From the NCBI GenBank assembly GCA_963769605.1, contig CAVYML010000005.1, positions 29,876 through 93,875 of the forward strand: a stretch of 64,000 nucleotides of DNA. Direction: 5' to 3'. Positions 53,656-63,412 of the stretch are shown in pieces. The position numbers were made by a program, and so were the translations under genes. The DNA is from Fen-1254 sp963769605 (lineage in GTDB: Bacteria; Bacteroidota; Ignavibacteria; UBA10030). The notes below the pieces were generated by a model. The model saw only the letters and a list, made by a program, of their open reading frames with translations, was not told the DNA's origin and did not search any database. The first letter of the stretch is position 1. Every line of letters begins with the position of its first letter.

Positions 53656-54261
53656 TTATTTTTTTATCGTAATGTTTTCCATAACGACATCAACTTTCGG
53701 CCTGCCGTCGTTCGGTCCCATTTCCGGAATGATTTCGACATCGGCAATCGCATCGACTACATCCATGCCCTTCACCACTTTTCCGAAGATTGAATAATTC
53801 TTCGGCATCCATGGAGCATCCTTCAGCATGATAAAGAATTGACTTGTATTTGTATTGGGACCCCTGTTTGCCATTGCCAAAGTTCCTCTAAGATATCCTT
53901 CTTGATATGACTGCGTCTTTGAATCGAGTTCATCGTCAAATTCTTTTCCGTAGATACTTCTTCCCCCTCTGCCTGTACCGGTCGAATCTCCACTCTGGAT
54001 AACGAAACCTTTTGAAATACGATGAAAGATAACTCCGTTAAAATATCCTTCTCCGGCAAGTCCGGTAAAATTTGCCACCGTTTTCGGGGCTTCGGACGGA
54101 TATAATTCCACCTCGATAGTCCCCTTGGAAGTCTCAATGGTTGCGTTCACAGTAATCCTTTTATTAGTTTCACATTGAAAATGAATGATTGACAAGAGCG
54201 CCATGACAGCAAGTAGAAGAATAGACAAAATCGATTTTGTAAATATTCTTGATTTAATCAT
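53656..54261 (-). CDS. Cyclophilin-type peptidyl-prolyl cis-trans isomerase, exported
   Basis: 201 residues. A hydrophobic leader (SILSILLLAVMALLSIIHFQC) ends in a Cys that may be lipidated. The cyclophilin core follows: GVIFHRISKGFVIQSGD (catalytic Arg in FHR), GTLAMANRGPNTNTSQFFI and FGKVVKGMDVV. Probably a periplasmic folding factor, fitting the envelope context of the neighbouring genes. Confidence 0.92.
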   Translation of the reverse strand: MIKSRIFTKSILSILLLAVMALLSIIHFQCETNKRITVNATIETSKGTIEVELYPSEAPKTVANFTGLAGEGYFNGVIFHRISKGFVIQSGDSTGTGRGGRSIYGKEFDDELDSKTQSYQEGYLRGTLAMANRGPNTNTSQFFIMLKDAPWMPKNYSIFGKVVKGMDVVDAIADVEIIPEMGPNDGRPKVDVVMENITIKK

Positions 54262-54311
54262 AAGTTCTGATGATTAATTGTTTTTCGCTTTTACCGTTCG
54301 CAGTTCACTGC

Positions 54312-54998
54312 TTAAAACTGATAATTAATTCCAAATTTTATGCCAGCGCTAAAAAAACTCATTTGGGGAGTTGTACCCATATAAGACAATTCGGCACCGT
54401 TATTAGTAAAAGAACTCCCGACACAGCCTCGGATATCGACAATCAATGAACAAAAAACGTGATCGCTAAAAGCCATATCGGCAACAGCATCCGTTTTCAG
54501 ACCAATCCCGTGTGCACGATAGACAATCATTTGCCCTTGATCAAGTCCTTGACTGAGATCACTGATATAATAACCGATGCTTCCTCCCAGCCTGAGGAAC
54601 GAATGATTTGAACGAATAAGATAATGAAGGCTCATCGCTGGCATTTGGAGCTGCTCCTCATAGTCCCACAGTCCGGCACCACCATCCCAGGAGTGTGACC
54701 AGAGCCCATAGTTGTATTCCAGTCCTATCCACCATGACGAATCAATACGGACATCAGCATTGAAAAAAAACTCCGAGGTCCCAATAAAACCACCCGCCTT
54801 CTGTGCATCTGGAATATCGACAGACGTATTGATATAATTCCAAACAGAGGGAGTGAGCATGCCGCTTATTCCCATACCCGCTTCCATCCGTATAGAGTTT
54901 TCCTGTAAAGAATCTACTTGTGCTTCTTGTGCAGCAAGTGAAGCGGTCATGCATATCCAGATAAGAATATTTCGTTTCTGAAAAAAGCGATGGAGCAT
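54312..54998 (-). CDS. Outer-membrane protein of unknown function
   Basis: 228 residues: signal peptide (ILIWICMTASLAAQ) and a run of amphipathic strands ending in KFGINYQF, the aromatic C-terminus of barrel proteins. Likely an eight- to ten-strand barrel (OmpW/OmpX size range). I cannot name the family. Lies between a flippase-type gene and the cyclophilin gene. Its last codons merge into a short heptad-like tract at about 54297-54331. Confidence 0.7.
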   Translation of the reverse strand: MLHRFFQKRNILIWICMTASLAAQEAQVDSLQENSIRMEAGMGISGMLTPSVWNYINTSVDIPDAQKAGGFIGTSEFFFNADVRIDSSWWIGLEYNYGLWSHSWDGGAGLWDYEEQLQMPAMSLHYLIRSNHSFLRLGGSIGYYISDLSQGLDQGQMIVYRAHGIGLKTDAVADMAFSDHVFCSLIVDIRGCVGSSFTNNGAELSYMGTTPQMSFFSAGIKFGINYQF

Positions 54999-55004
54999 AA
55001 AGTA

Positions 55005-56060
55005 CTATTCTCCTCTTGATGGATTCAGGTCTTTTTTCTCTTCGATCCCGAATTCCGAAACAATCATATGATCCTTAAAATAATAATATACACCGAACAC
55101 CATAAAGATGATATAACCGAGTTCATGTGTAACTATTGAATAACTGAGTGCAGTTATCTCGTCGACTCCGTACAACTTAACCATAGCAATCTTGAGAAAC
55201 GAATGATAGGTTCCGACTGCACCGGGGGCAGGCAAAATCCATGCAATAGAGGATACCACAAGTAAAACGACGGAAGCACCGAAATTCAATTCCGGCTTTA
55301 CAAGCTTGGAAAAAGCGAAGAACGGCTCGTACATACCCAGCGCATAAAGCGCCTGCATTGCAAAACTTAGAAGAATAATAACGGCAAATTTATCTTTCAT
55401 CTTAATCACGCCCAGACCTTGATAAAACGAATCCAGGATTGGATCTATTTTTGCAGAATATTTTTTCGGCAAAACATTTTTTAAAAGTGCACAGTATCGG
55501 AAGAATGCATCTGCTTTAAAAAAGAGGAAAAGAAAAAGTCCCAACCCTGCGAACGAAGCTGCGAAAAAAAAGGGGCGTACAGCAGTCGCATCCGTAAAGA
55601 ACGGATCGAGAGCATGGGGGTAGAGAAAAAGAGTAATGCAAGCAATAAAATAAAAACTCAAAAGATCAAGAATACGTTCGACAACAACGGTTGCCAGCGT
55701 AGCACTCTTCGAGACCTGTTCTTGTTTACCGAGGACATACGGACGCACCAGCTCCCCGACCCGGGGCAGGACGTTATTGACCGCATAGCCTATCATAATT
55801 GCGCCGAAAAGATGCGAAAGCTTGCAGTCCTTTTTAAGAGGCGCCATAAGATATTTCCACCGCAGTGCGCGAATCCAGTGTCCTAAAAGAGAAATCGGAA
55901 CGAGGAGGGCAATCCACCAGTAATTTGCGCTCTTCAACGAAATAAGGAGATCAGATAATTTAACTCCCCGAATTGCAAAATACACGAAGAATGCTGCAAG
56001 AGAAAAGCTGAGTGAAATACGAAGAATATTCTTTTTGGACATAAGATAGGCCGCATGCAC
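55005..56060 (-). CDS. YbhN/AglD-like membrane protein (lysylphosphatidylglycerol synthase TM family)
   Basis: 351 residues with seven to eight membrane spans. LLGHWIRALRWKYLMAP, NNVLPRVGELVRPYVLGK, VVERILDLLSF and PAPGAVGTYHSFLKI are the conserved family segments, seen in flippase-like proteins of UPF0104. Starts at 56060 or 56042 are both possible. Two bases after lolA. Confidence 0.9.
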   Translation of the reverse strand: MHAAYLMSKKNILRISLSFSLAAFFVYFAIRGVKLSDLLISLKSANYWWIALLVPISLLGHWIRALRWKYLMAPLKKDCKLSHLFGAIMIGYAVNNVLPRVGELVRPYVLGKQEQVSKSATLATVVVERILDLLSFYFIACITLFLYPHALDPFFTDATAVRPFFFAASFAGLGLFLFLFFKADAFFRYCALLKNVLPKKYSAKIDPILDSFYQGLGVIKMKDKFAVIILLSFAMQALYALGMYEPFFAFSKLVKPELNFGASVVLLVVSSIAWILPAPGAVGTYHSFLKIAMVKLYGVDEITALSYSIVTHELGYIIFMVFGVYYYFKDHMIVSEFGIEEKKDLNPSRGE

Positions 56061-56062
56061 CG

Positions 56063-56707
56063 TTAGCGTAAGTCGACGACATCTGCGCCGTCAGGCACTG
56101 TGAAAATAAAGACCTTCTCCCGGATGTTCGTATTCAGCTTAATATCTTTCACAATATAGGTTGTTTCGGTTTCGTTGACATCGATAATAAATATCTTATG
56201 AACCATCCAATTTTGTTCGTCGACCCAGACTTTTACAGATTTTATAAACGAACGATCGTCTTTAGGCGTCAATTTTAAAACGATACATTTGAGTGATTTA
56301 AATGTTTCCTCGCCGATAAGAGCGCCGTAAAAATTCGACGGCAAATTAAGCATAAAGACTTCAGGGGAAATCGAATTCTGGTTCTCTTTGTATTTATCGA
56401 TAATGACTTGATGATTGGTCTCCGAATATGCCCAGACAGTTGTTCCATCCGTGACAATGGTCTGATGTTCCGATTCGATGCGGTAACGGTTCGGCTTCTT
56501 CATGGTAAGTGTTCCAACAAATGTTTGCTCTATATTGGAAAAACCGAATTTGACGTGCTGCTCAAATTGAGCGACGGCATCATCGATCATTTCATATCTT
56601 CGCTGGATGTGGTCGGTAACCTGCTTTGTAGTAATTTCCGCATCCTGGGCAAAGGATATTGCGCCCATGTACGAGAGAATGGCGAAATAATTTAAGAATA
56701 TTTTCAT
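56063..56707 (-). CDS. lolA: Outer-membrane lipoprotein carrier protein LolA
   Basis: Periplasmic chaperone moving lipoproteins to the outer membrane. ATG at 56707 gives the signal peptide MKIFLNYFAILSYMGAISFAQ. The open barrel motif FVGTLTMKKPNRYRIE and IVTDGTTVWAYSETNHQVII are typical. 214 residues. Downstream of ftsK, as in many proteobacteria. Confidence 0.93.
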   Translation of the reverse strand: MKIFLNYFAILSYMGAISFAQDAEITTKQVTDHIQRRYEMIDDAVAQFEQHVKFGFSNIEQTFVGTLTMKKPNRYRIESEHQTIVTDGTTVWAYSETNHQVIIDKYKENQNSISPEVFMLNLPSNFYGALIGEETFKSLKCIVLKLTPKDDRSFIKSVKVWVDEQNWMVHKIFIIDVNETETTYIVKDIKLNTNIREKVFIFTVPDGADVVDLR

Positions 56708-56770
56708 GCCGTCAATCCATCCATAAATCAAAAAGAAATTTCGATGGAAACCTACCTATCGAAATTATTT

Positions 56771-59209
56771 TTAGCTCAAGTTCTTCAGCACGGCTTCAAG
56801 TTCTGCTTCCGACTCTATCAGAACTTCTCGTGCTTTACTGCCGTCGAAAGATCCCACAATACCGGCAGCTTCCAATTCATCAACAAGACGAGCAGCCCTT
56901 GAATATCCGACTTTCAAGCGTCGCTGCAAAAGAGATACCGAACCTTGCTGATGGCGCACGATGATACGCGCCGCCTCTTCAAACAATTCGTCGCGATCAT
57001 CATTGACAATGCCCCCATTTACCTTCTTCTTTTCCAATGCAGATGGGAGCTTAAACGGGTTGGTATATCCTTTTTGTTTTCCTATATGGTTTGTGATCCG
57101 CTCCACTTCATCAGTCGAAATAAACGCATTTTGCATCCGATGAGGTTTCGGCGAACCGCTCGGCAGATAGAGCATATCACCATTTCCCAGCAATTGATCA
57201 GCTCCGTTCATATCCAGAATTGTCCTCGAATCGATTTTTGACGAGACCTGATAAGCAATACGCGCCGAGAAATTCGCCTTAATGACGCCGGTAATGACAT
57301 CGACAGATGGACGCTGTGTAGCCAGTACAAGATGAATTCCTACTGCACGTGCCAACTGGGCCAAGCGCGCAATCGGCTCTTCCACTTCACGTGCCGCAGT
57401 AATCATCAGGTCGGCCAATTCATCGACGATAACGATCAAATAGGGTATTTTCTTATGTTTTACTTCTTCCGTATTGTGCAAACGTCCCGCCAGCAGCCGT
57501 TCATTATAATCAGCGATATTACGAACACCTGCGGACGCAAGGCGGTCATATCGTCCTTCCATCTCCCGCTCCACACTCTTAAGCAAGAGAACGGCATTAT
57601 TCGGTTCCGTAACAATTTCTTCGTCGATATCTGGGGAAACTGCCAGATAATGTTTGCGCAGTTTTCTGTAAAGAGCTAATTCGATTTTTTTGGGATCGAT
57701 AATAGCAAATTTGACATCGCTCGGATGCAAACGATAGAGGAGGCTTGTGATGATCGTATTGATGCCGACGCTTTTTCCAGATCCTGTTGCTCCGGCTATG
57801 AGCAAATGCGGCATTTTTGCAAGATCGTCGACATATACTTCCCCTGAAATCGTTTTGCCAAGGGCAAGCGGCAGTGCAGCTTTTGCATCTCTGAATTTTG
57901 CCGAGTTGACAACACTCCGGATGGTAACTAAGGATGGATTATGATTCGGGATTTCCACTCCCACAGTTCCTTTACCGGGCATCGGAGCTATGATGCGAAT
58001 TCCTTTTGCTTTTAAAGCAAGTGCAATGTCATCCTGTAAATTTTCAATCCTGCTTATTTTCACTCCAGCCGCTGGAATCAATTCGTAGAGTGTGACAACG
58101 GGACCCGGCGTCACGGAAATATTTTCAATTTCCACCGAAAAATCCGCCAGCTTTGCCCGCAACAGCTCAGCGTTGAGTTTCAGTTCTTCTTCATTTACTT
58201 CTTCCCCGCCGCGATGGCTATCAAGCAATTCTACCGATGGGAAAACATAATCTATTTCTTCGTCGATCTGGTTGTCCTGAGGTGTCTCACGTTCGTCATA
58301 ATTTACTTCGTCTTCTTCTACTGGCTCGTTGATTTCCATTGCAAGTTCAGATGCCTCGAATGCATCTTCTTCCGACCGTGATTTCGGGTTCTTATGTTCT
58401 CCTTCGATGGGGAGGATTTTTTTTTGTTTTTCTTTTTTCGGCGCAAGAGTCTGCGCATGTTCTCCTGCCGGTTCGTCTTTTTCCGGGCGACGTATTTTTA
58501 TGGCCTGTTCCTGTAAGAGCCTCTTTTCGTGTTCTTTTTCACTTATATTCCTGCGTTCTTTTTTCCGGTCGGAATATTCTTTCCACCATCCACGAAGCAT
58601 ATCTGAATATTCCTTGAGTCGATTAAGAGTAACGCGATAATCGAGATCGACGAGCAGTGTGAGAACTATAAAAATGATTCCAGTCAGAATTACGAATGTA
58701 CCGAACAGGCCGAGTGTAGTCGACATGATTTCTGCTAAAAAATCACCGACAACACCGCTCCATTGCATAGGCAAACCGTCGTCTAATTTCCGTAGCGCAC
58801 CTGAAAGAGAAGCAAAAAGAATTGCGAGAATAATTGCATAATTTGTAAATGTGATTTTTTTTTGAAGATTTTTCCGATTAAAGAGGTAGAGTGACCAAAT
58901 AAAACAGAGGACAGGAAGAACTAAGACAGCATACCCGATCGTTGAATTAATCAGCCAATTCGATATAATGGCACCGAGCAGCCCGAGCCAATTTTGCGTA
59001 TGTGCAGCTTTGACAAGAATAGTTTCATCGTTCGTAAATACTTTCCAGAGATCTGAAAACGAAATTTCTCCGCTTGCTTGATCCGCTGACGAATAGGAGA
59101 TCAGACTCAAAAAGAAAAGGAAGGATAACAGAAGCGCAATAAACGCGCCAATTTGCCTCCTTTGCGGTACGCTCTCAGATTTCTCCATCCGTGTAGACTG
59201 CTCGGCCAT
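56771..59209 (-). CDS. ftsK: DNA translocase FtsK (SpoIIIE family)
   Basis: 812 residues. Four N-terminal membrane segments (within 20-190), an acidic linker of ~150 residues, then the RecA-like motor: Walker A GATGSGKS (473-480), VIVDELADLM (Walker B region) and LATQRPSVDVITG. The C-terminal winged-helix gamma domain (SVSLLQRRLKVGYSRAARLVDELE) reads KOPS-type sequences. Moves chromosome termini at the division septum. lolA follows, comB precedes. Confidence 0.96.
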   Translation of the reverse strand: MAEQSTRMEKSESVPQRRQIGAFIALLLSFLFFLSLISYSSADQASGEISFSDLWKVFTNDETILVKAAHTQNWLGLLGAIISNWLINSTIGYAVLVLPVLCFIWSLYLFNRKNLQKKITFTNYAIILAILFASLSGALRKLDDGLPMQWSGVVGDFLAEIMSTTLGLFGTFVILTGIIFIVLTLLVDLDYRVTLNRLKEYSDMLRGWWKEYSDRKKERRNISEKEHEKRLLQEQAIKIRRPEKDEPAGEHAQTLAPKKEKQKKILPIEGEHKNPKSRSEEDAFEASELAMEINEPVEEDEVNYDERETPQDNQIDEEIDYVFPSVELLDSHRGGEEVNEEELKLNAELLRAKLADFSVEIENISVTPGPVVTLYELIPAAGVKISRIENLQDDIALALKAKGIRIIAPMPGKGTVGVEIPNHNPSLVTIRSVVNSAKFRDAKAALPLALGKTISGEVYVDDLAKMPHLLIAGATGSGKSVGINTIITSLLYRLHPSDVKFAIIDPKKIELALYRKLRKHYLAVSPDIDEEIVTEPNNAVLLLKSVEREMEGRYDRLASAGVRNIADYNERLLAGRLHNTEEVKHKKIPYLIVIVDELADLMITAAREVEEPIARLAQLARAVGIHLVLATQRPSVDVITGVIKANFSARIAYQVSSKIDSRTILDMNGADQLLGNGDMLYLPSGSPKPHRMQNAFISTDEVERITNHIGKQKGYTNPFKLPSALEKKKVNGGIVNDDRDELFEEAARIIVRHQQGSVSLLQRRLKVGYSRAARLVDELEAAGIVGSFDGSKAREVLIESEAELEAVLKNLS

Positions 59210-59258
59210 ATTATATTCCCGAAAACTCTATTGTGCTCCGGGTCAGATATAATTCCTC

Positions 59259-59996
59259 TTATAATTTTTTCAATTTTATTACCGTTCCGGACAATTGCGG
59301 AACTACCGGCATAGTATCTACTCCGGAACATATTTCCAAATCGCCGGCATATCCTATTTCGGCAAGATATTTGCCATGATCCGTAGCCTTTAACATTTTT
59401 AAAATTGATTTTCCGAATGTTTTATACAATGCCTTGGCGGCTTGAGCTCCATCGGTCAATTCCATGGAAGTCAATTCTGGCTTCTGCAGACGCGTCACGA
59501 TCATTCCGGCGCACACAGCATCCTCAAGACTAAAATTACCGCTCGTACCGGCGTGTCCTGCGCAAAGAATAAGAAAATCGTTGTTGAGATCTATAAGACT
59601 TTGCACGACCGCAGACATATTGACAAATGCAGCTACGAATAAATTTCGGGCATAGCGGCTTTTTGACATCGCTACCGATCCGTTCGTCGTGCAATAAATA
59701 ATGGACTTCCCCTTTACGGTCGTTTCTGTATATTCTAGCGGTGAATTTCCAAGATTAAATCCCTCGATCATTTTTCCGTTTCGCTCACCGCCGCGAAGCG
59801 TCACTTCGCCGAAAAGGCTTCCGGATATTTTCACAGCAGATTCGATATTCGCCACTGGAATAATTTCTCTTGCTCCTTGCGCGAGAGCAACAATGGTAGT
59901 CGTACTCGCACGCAAGATATCGATGACGACAATATTTTTATCACGAAGCTGTAATTCATCAAAATGATTCGCTGAAAAGCTGACATCTATTTTCAT
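59259..59996 (-). CDS. comB: 2-phosphosulfolactate phosphatase (ComB family)
   Basis: 245 residues. DILRASTTTIVALAQGA, GGERNGKMIEGFNLGNSPLEY and CTTNGSVAMSKS match ComB, the second step of coenzyme M/sulfolactate synthesis. In non-methanogens its role is unclear and the family name is only a proxy. GAGGGAGT precedes ATG. Between gcvT and ftsK on the same strand. Confidence 0.88.
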   Translation of the reverse strand: MKIDVSFSANHFDELQLRDKNIVVIDILRASTTTIVALAQGAREIIPVANIESAVKISGSLFGEVTLRGGERNGKMIEGFNLGNSPLEYTETTVKGKSIIYCTTNGSVAMSKSRYARNLFVAAFVNMSAVVQSLIDLNNDFLILCAGHAGTSGNFSLEDAVCAGMIVTRLQKPELTSMELTDGAQAAKALYKTFGKSILKMLKATDHGKYLAEIGYAGDLEICSGVDTMPVVPQLSGTVIKLKKL

Positions 59997-60015
59997 AGAG
60001 TAACTCCCTCTGTTT

Positions 60016-61101
60016 CTATTTTTTTAGGAATGGGATTGCCGTCACCATCACCGGAACATTATTTCCCCGGATCGAAACAGCCAGATGTTCTTCACCCGGC
60101 GGAACCGTCGAATCGACATACCCCATTGCAATCCCTCTATGCAAAGAGGGAGAAAACGTACCGCTCGTAACGAAGCCGACCGGCACTCCTTGCCGTGCAA
60201 AAGCATACCCATGACGTGCGATCGTTTTGCCCGGCAATGTGCAGCCGATCAACCGGCGCATCACGCCCTCTTTCTTAACTTTCAACAATGCATTTTTTCC
60301 CAGAAAATCGCTTTTATTCAATTTTGTAATCCATCCCAGTCCGGCTTCAAGCGGATTTGTTGTTGCATCGATATCGTTGCCGTACAAACAAAACCCCATT
60401 TCAAGCCTCAATGTATCTCTTGCACCGAGACCGACCGGCTGGACATTAAACTCCTTTCCCGCCGCAAAGAGTGCATCCCAGAGGGATCGTGAAGCTTCCG
60501 CATTGGCCTCAAAATACAATTCAAAACCAAGCTCACCTGTATACCCCGTCCGCGAGATAATCATTGGAATTCCTGCGATCGTTCCTTTGAAAAAATGATA
60601 GTATGAAACCATGGAAAGATCGCTTGGTGTAAGCTTCTGGAGCAATGAAAGCGAATTCGGCCCCTGGATTGCAAGCAGCGCCGTTTCATCGCTCATATTC
60701 ATGAGCGTAACCCGGTCTGAAAGATGCCCGCGGAGCCACTCCCAGTCTTTTGCAATATTTCCGGCGTTTACTACAAGCATGTATTTTTCTTCTGTGATTT
60801 TGTACACCAGAAGATCGTCGACAATTCCGCCCTCTTCATAACACAAAGCAGAATAATGAATACGTCCCGGAAAAAGTTTTGTCACGTCATTGACGGTGAC
60901 GCGCTGAAGAAATGCCGCCGCCTCCTGCCCTTCTACGATGAATTCTCCCATGTGGGAAACATCGAAGATGCCGACAGAATTTCGAACAGCAAGGTGTTCT
61001 TCGATTATTCCTGTGTATTGAACGGGCATAGCATAACCTGCAAAGTCGGTCATTTTTGCGCCGAGTGCCGTATGGATGTCAAAAAAAGGAGTACGCTTCA
61101 A
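60016..61101 (-). CDS. gcvT: Aminomethyltransferase (glycine cleavage T protein)
   Basis: Transfers the methylene group from the aminomethyl-lipoyl H protein to tetrahydrofolate. I take the TTG at 61101 (then KRTPFFDIHTALGAKMTDF), which sits seven bases behind AAGGGA and matches family start positions; the TTG at 61128 lies inside the preceding gene. FDVSHMGEF, ALLAIQGPNS, SRTGYTGELGFELY and GLGARDTLRLEMG are present. About 361 residues. gcvH and gcvP are not in the window. Confidence 0.94.
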   Translation of the reverse strand: MKRTPFFDIHTALGAKMTDFAGYAMPVQYTGIIEEHLAVRNSVGIFDVSHMGEFIVEGQEAAAFLQRVTVNDVTKLFPGRIHYSALCYEEGGIVDDLLVYKITEEKYMLVVNAGNIAKDWEWLRGHLSDRVTLMNMSDETALLAIQGPNSLSLLQKLTPSDLSMVSYYHFFKGTIAGIPMIISRTGYTGELGFELYFEANAEASRSLWDALFAAGKEFNVQPVGLGARDTLRLEMGFCLYGNDIDATTNPLEAGLGWITKLNKSDFLGKNALLKVKKEGVMRRLIGCTLPGKTIARHGYAFARQGVPVGFVTSGTFSPSLHRGIAMGYVDSTVPPGEEHLAVSIRGNNVPVMVTAIPFLKK

Positions 61102-61103
61102 GA

Positions 61104-61751
61104 TTATTTCCCTTGCATTTTTTTCCAATCAGCAAGAAACCGTTCGATACCGATATCAGTCAGCGGATGTTTGATCAGCTGATCGATCAATTTAAAAGGC
61201 ATCGTACATACATCGGCTCCCAGCAGGGCGGCTTCGATAACGTGTATCGGATGCCGGACACTTGCTACGAGAACCTGCGTCCGGATGTGATAATTATGAT
61301 AGATCGTAACGATTTGTTCGATGAGCTGCATTCCTTCCTGGCCGATATCATCGAGACGTCCGATAAATGGACTGATGTATGTTGCACCGGCCTTTGCAGC
61401 TAAGAGGGCTTGCGGTGCAGAAAAGCAAAGTGTAACGTTCGTCTTAATTTTTTCTTCCGAGAGCGTCTTGACGGTTTTGAGCCCTTCTTTGATGAGGGGA
61501 ATTTTTACAACAATATTTTTATGAATTTTTACGAGATCGTGAGCCTCTTTCAGCATACCCTTATAGTCTGTTGCAATGACTTCGGCGCTGATCGGGCCGT
61601 CGACTAAAAGACAGATTTCTTTTAAGATAGTTCGGAACTCTCTGCCCTCTTTTGCAATGAGACTCGGATTTGTCGTTACGCCGTCAAGCACTCCAAGGCT
61701 GGCTGCTTCTTTAATTTCATCTATATTGGCCGTATCAATAAAAAATTTCAT
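61104..61751 (-). CDS. Transaldolase / fructose-6-phosphate aldolase-like (TalC/Fsa type)
   Basis: 215-residue single-domain class I aldolase. GVTTNPSLIAKEG, the Schiff-base Lys in IVVKIPLIKEG, NVTLCFSAPQALLAAKAGATYISPFIGR, and LGADVCTMPF match the short transaldolase subfamily that also includes Fsa; the two activities cannot be told apart here. Ends two bases before the gcvT start, whose ribosome site overlaps this gene's end. GGAGATAT precedes ATG. Confidence 0.92.
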   Translation of the reverse strand: MKFFIDTANIDEIKEAASLGVLDGVTTNPSLIAKEGREFRTILKEICLLVDGPISAEVIATDYKGMLKEAHDLVKIHKNIVVKIPLIKEGLKTVKTLSEEKIKTNVTLCFSAPQALLAAKAGATYISPFIGRLDDIGQEGMQLIEQIVTIYHNYHIRTQVLVASVRHPIHVIEAALLGADVCTMPFKLIDQLIKHPLTDIGIERFLADWKKMQGK

Positions 61752-61768
61752 GCGATATCTCCGTAAAA

Positions 61769-63412
61769 TTATTTGTACAAATCCGTTATATCTTTTCCCT
61801 GACGCGGAGAATAAAAATGGAATTCATCGGCCGGCAGCGATGGATCCGTTTTCAGCTTTACTTTAACAAAGAATTTGATCTGGATTTTAGTCAACCGGCT
61901 GATTGTTCCCTGCGACAAAAATTCCGCGATGGCCGGATGAACCCGCAGCTCCAGACGCAATTCATGTTTTTCCGTTTTAAACCGGCGGATCCAGCGTTCG
62001 ATAAGATTGATGGTCGTGCCCTTCGATTGCACAACACCTGCTCCGCCGCATGTCGGGCACGGTTCACTGAAACTCATTTGAACACTTTGACGAATGCGCT
62101 GGCGTGTAATTTGCATTAAGCCGAATTCCGTCAACGGGAGAATCGTAACTTTTGCGCGGTCCCTGCGCAATTCCTTCTTTACTTCGTCGTAAATCTTTTT
62201 CCGATTCTTATCTTCTTCAAGATCGATAAAATCGATGATAATCAATCCGCCGATATCCCGCAGACGTGTCTGCCTGCATATTTCACGCGCCGCTTCCAGA
62301 TCCGTCCGTAAAGAATTTTGTTCCTGTTCCTTTTTTGCGGCATAGCGCCCGCTGTTGACGTCGATCACGGTCATCGCTTCCGTTTTTTCAATGAACAAAT
62401 ACCCCCCGCTTTTCAGCCATAATTTTTTGCTGAAGAGCGATTGGATGTCTTTTTCAACTCCATACTTATCGAAAATCGGTTCTTTTCCTCTGAAGTATTC
62501 CACCCTATTGAGCATGTCCGGAGAAACCCATTGAACGTAAGCGCGGATCTCTTTAAACATTTTCTTTCCGTCGACAATGACATGTTCCACTTCATCCTGG
62601 AATAAATCGCGTATAACACTCGAAGTTGTATTGAGATCTTTATAGATCAGCGTCGGCGGCTTTTCGGTCTTCACTGCTTTTTCGATGCCGTTCCAGGTTT
62701 TAATCAATTCATCCAAATCCTGTTTTAGCATTTCTTCAGATTTACCTTCGGCAACGGTGCGGATAATTGCCCCGAATCCCTTCGGGAGCATGTCCCTAAC
62801 CGCCTTCCGCAACCGTCGTTTTTCTTTAAAATTGGAGACTTTCTTCGAAACACCGACCTTACCATCGAACGGAATGAGCACAAGAAGCCTGCCAGGCAAC
62901 GATATGGCAGATCGAACACGAACTCCCTTTTTGCCGACCGGTTCTTTTGTGATCTGGACAAGGATATCCTGCCCTTTTTGAAGGTTTACTTCATTCATGT
63001 TTCGGGGGGGATAACGGTGATGCTGCCGTTTCTCTTCAAGGACCGCATCCGGTTGAGCAACTAATGCATCCCGGCTCTCCGGAAAGTGCGGTGCATCGGC
63101 CGGTGTCGTTTGGGTCAGCGCCGCCTGTTTCTTCGAGTCCTCATCCTCGTCGTCGTCTTCCTCGAAGAGCGAATTTAGTTCCTCAATGGCGCCTACATCG
63201 GAAAAATGAAGAAAGGCGTCTTGTTCGTGCCCGATATCGACAAAGGCAGCACGTATGCCAGGCATCACTTTGGCGATTCTTCCAAGGTAGATATCGCCTA
63301 CATTTCTGTCTTTTCCGGGTACGTCGACGAAAAGTTCTGCTAATTTCCCGTCTTCAAGAATAGCAATACGATGTTCGTTCGCTGTCGAGTTGATGATAAT
63401 ATCTTTTTTCAT
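61769..63412 (-). CDS. rng: Ribonuclease G/E
   Basis: 547-residue endoribonuclease for rRNA and mRNA processing. Starts with MKKDIIINSTANEHRIAILEDG. The S1 domain (GDIYLGRIAKVMPGIRAAFVDIG ... DILVQIT) is interrupted by an acidic, low-complexity insert of about 65 residues (EEDDDEDED onward). The catalytic DVNSGRYA and DFIDLEEDKNR sites, and the Zn-link motif CPTCGG, are present; no long scaffold tail follows, so it is of RNase G size. No good ribosome site was seen. Heads a long co-directional run ending at 51088. Confidence 0.95.
   Translation of the reverse strand: MKKDIIINSTANEHRIAILEDGKLAELFVDVPGKDRNVGDIYLGRIAKVMPGIRAAFVDIGHEQDAFLHFSDVGAIEELNSLFEEDDDEDEDSKKQAALTQTTPADAPHFPESRDALVAQPDAVLEEKRQHHRYPPRNMNEVNLQKGQDILVQITKEPVGKKGVRVRSAISLPGRLLVLIPFDGKVGVSKKVSNFKEKRRLRKAVRDMLPKGFGAIIRTVAEGKSEEMLKQDLDELIKTWNGIEKAVKTEKPPTLIYKDLNTTSSVIRDLFQDEVEHVIVDGKKMFKEIRAYVQWVSPDMLNRVEYFRGKEPIFDKYGVEKDIQSLFSKKLWLKSGGYLFIEKTEAMTVIDVNSGRYAAKKEQEQNSLRTDLEAAREICRQTRLRDIGGLIIIDFIDLEEDKNRKKIYDEVKKELRRDRAKVTILPLTEFGLMQITRQRIRQSVQMSFSEPCPTCGGAGVVQSKGTTINLIERWIRRFKTEKHELRLELRVHPAIAEFLSQGTISRLTKIQIKFFVKVKLKTDPSLPADEFHFYSPRQGKDITDLYK

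Noticed and set aside
54249..54331. Further heptad array between the cyclophilin and outer-membrane genes
   Set aside because: A 7-base rhythm is visible (TTCGCAG, TTCACTG, CTTAAAA, CTGATAA) but the last units are codons of the barrel protein's C-terminus, so I mention it only as a weak member.
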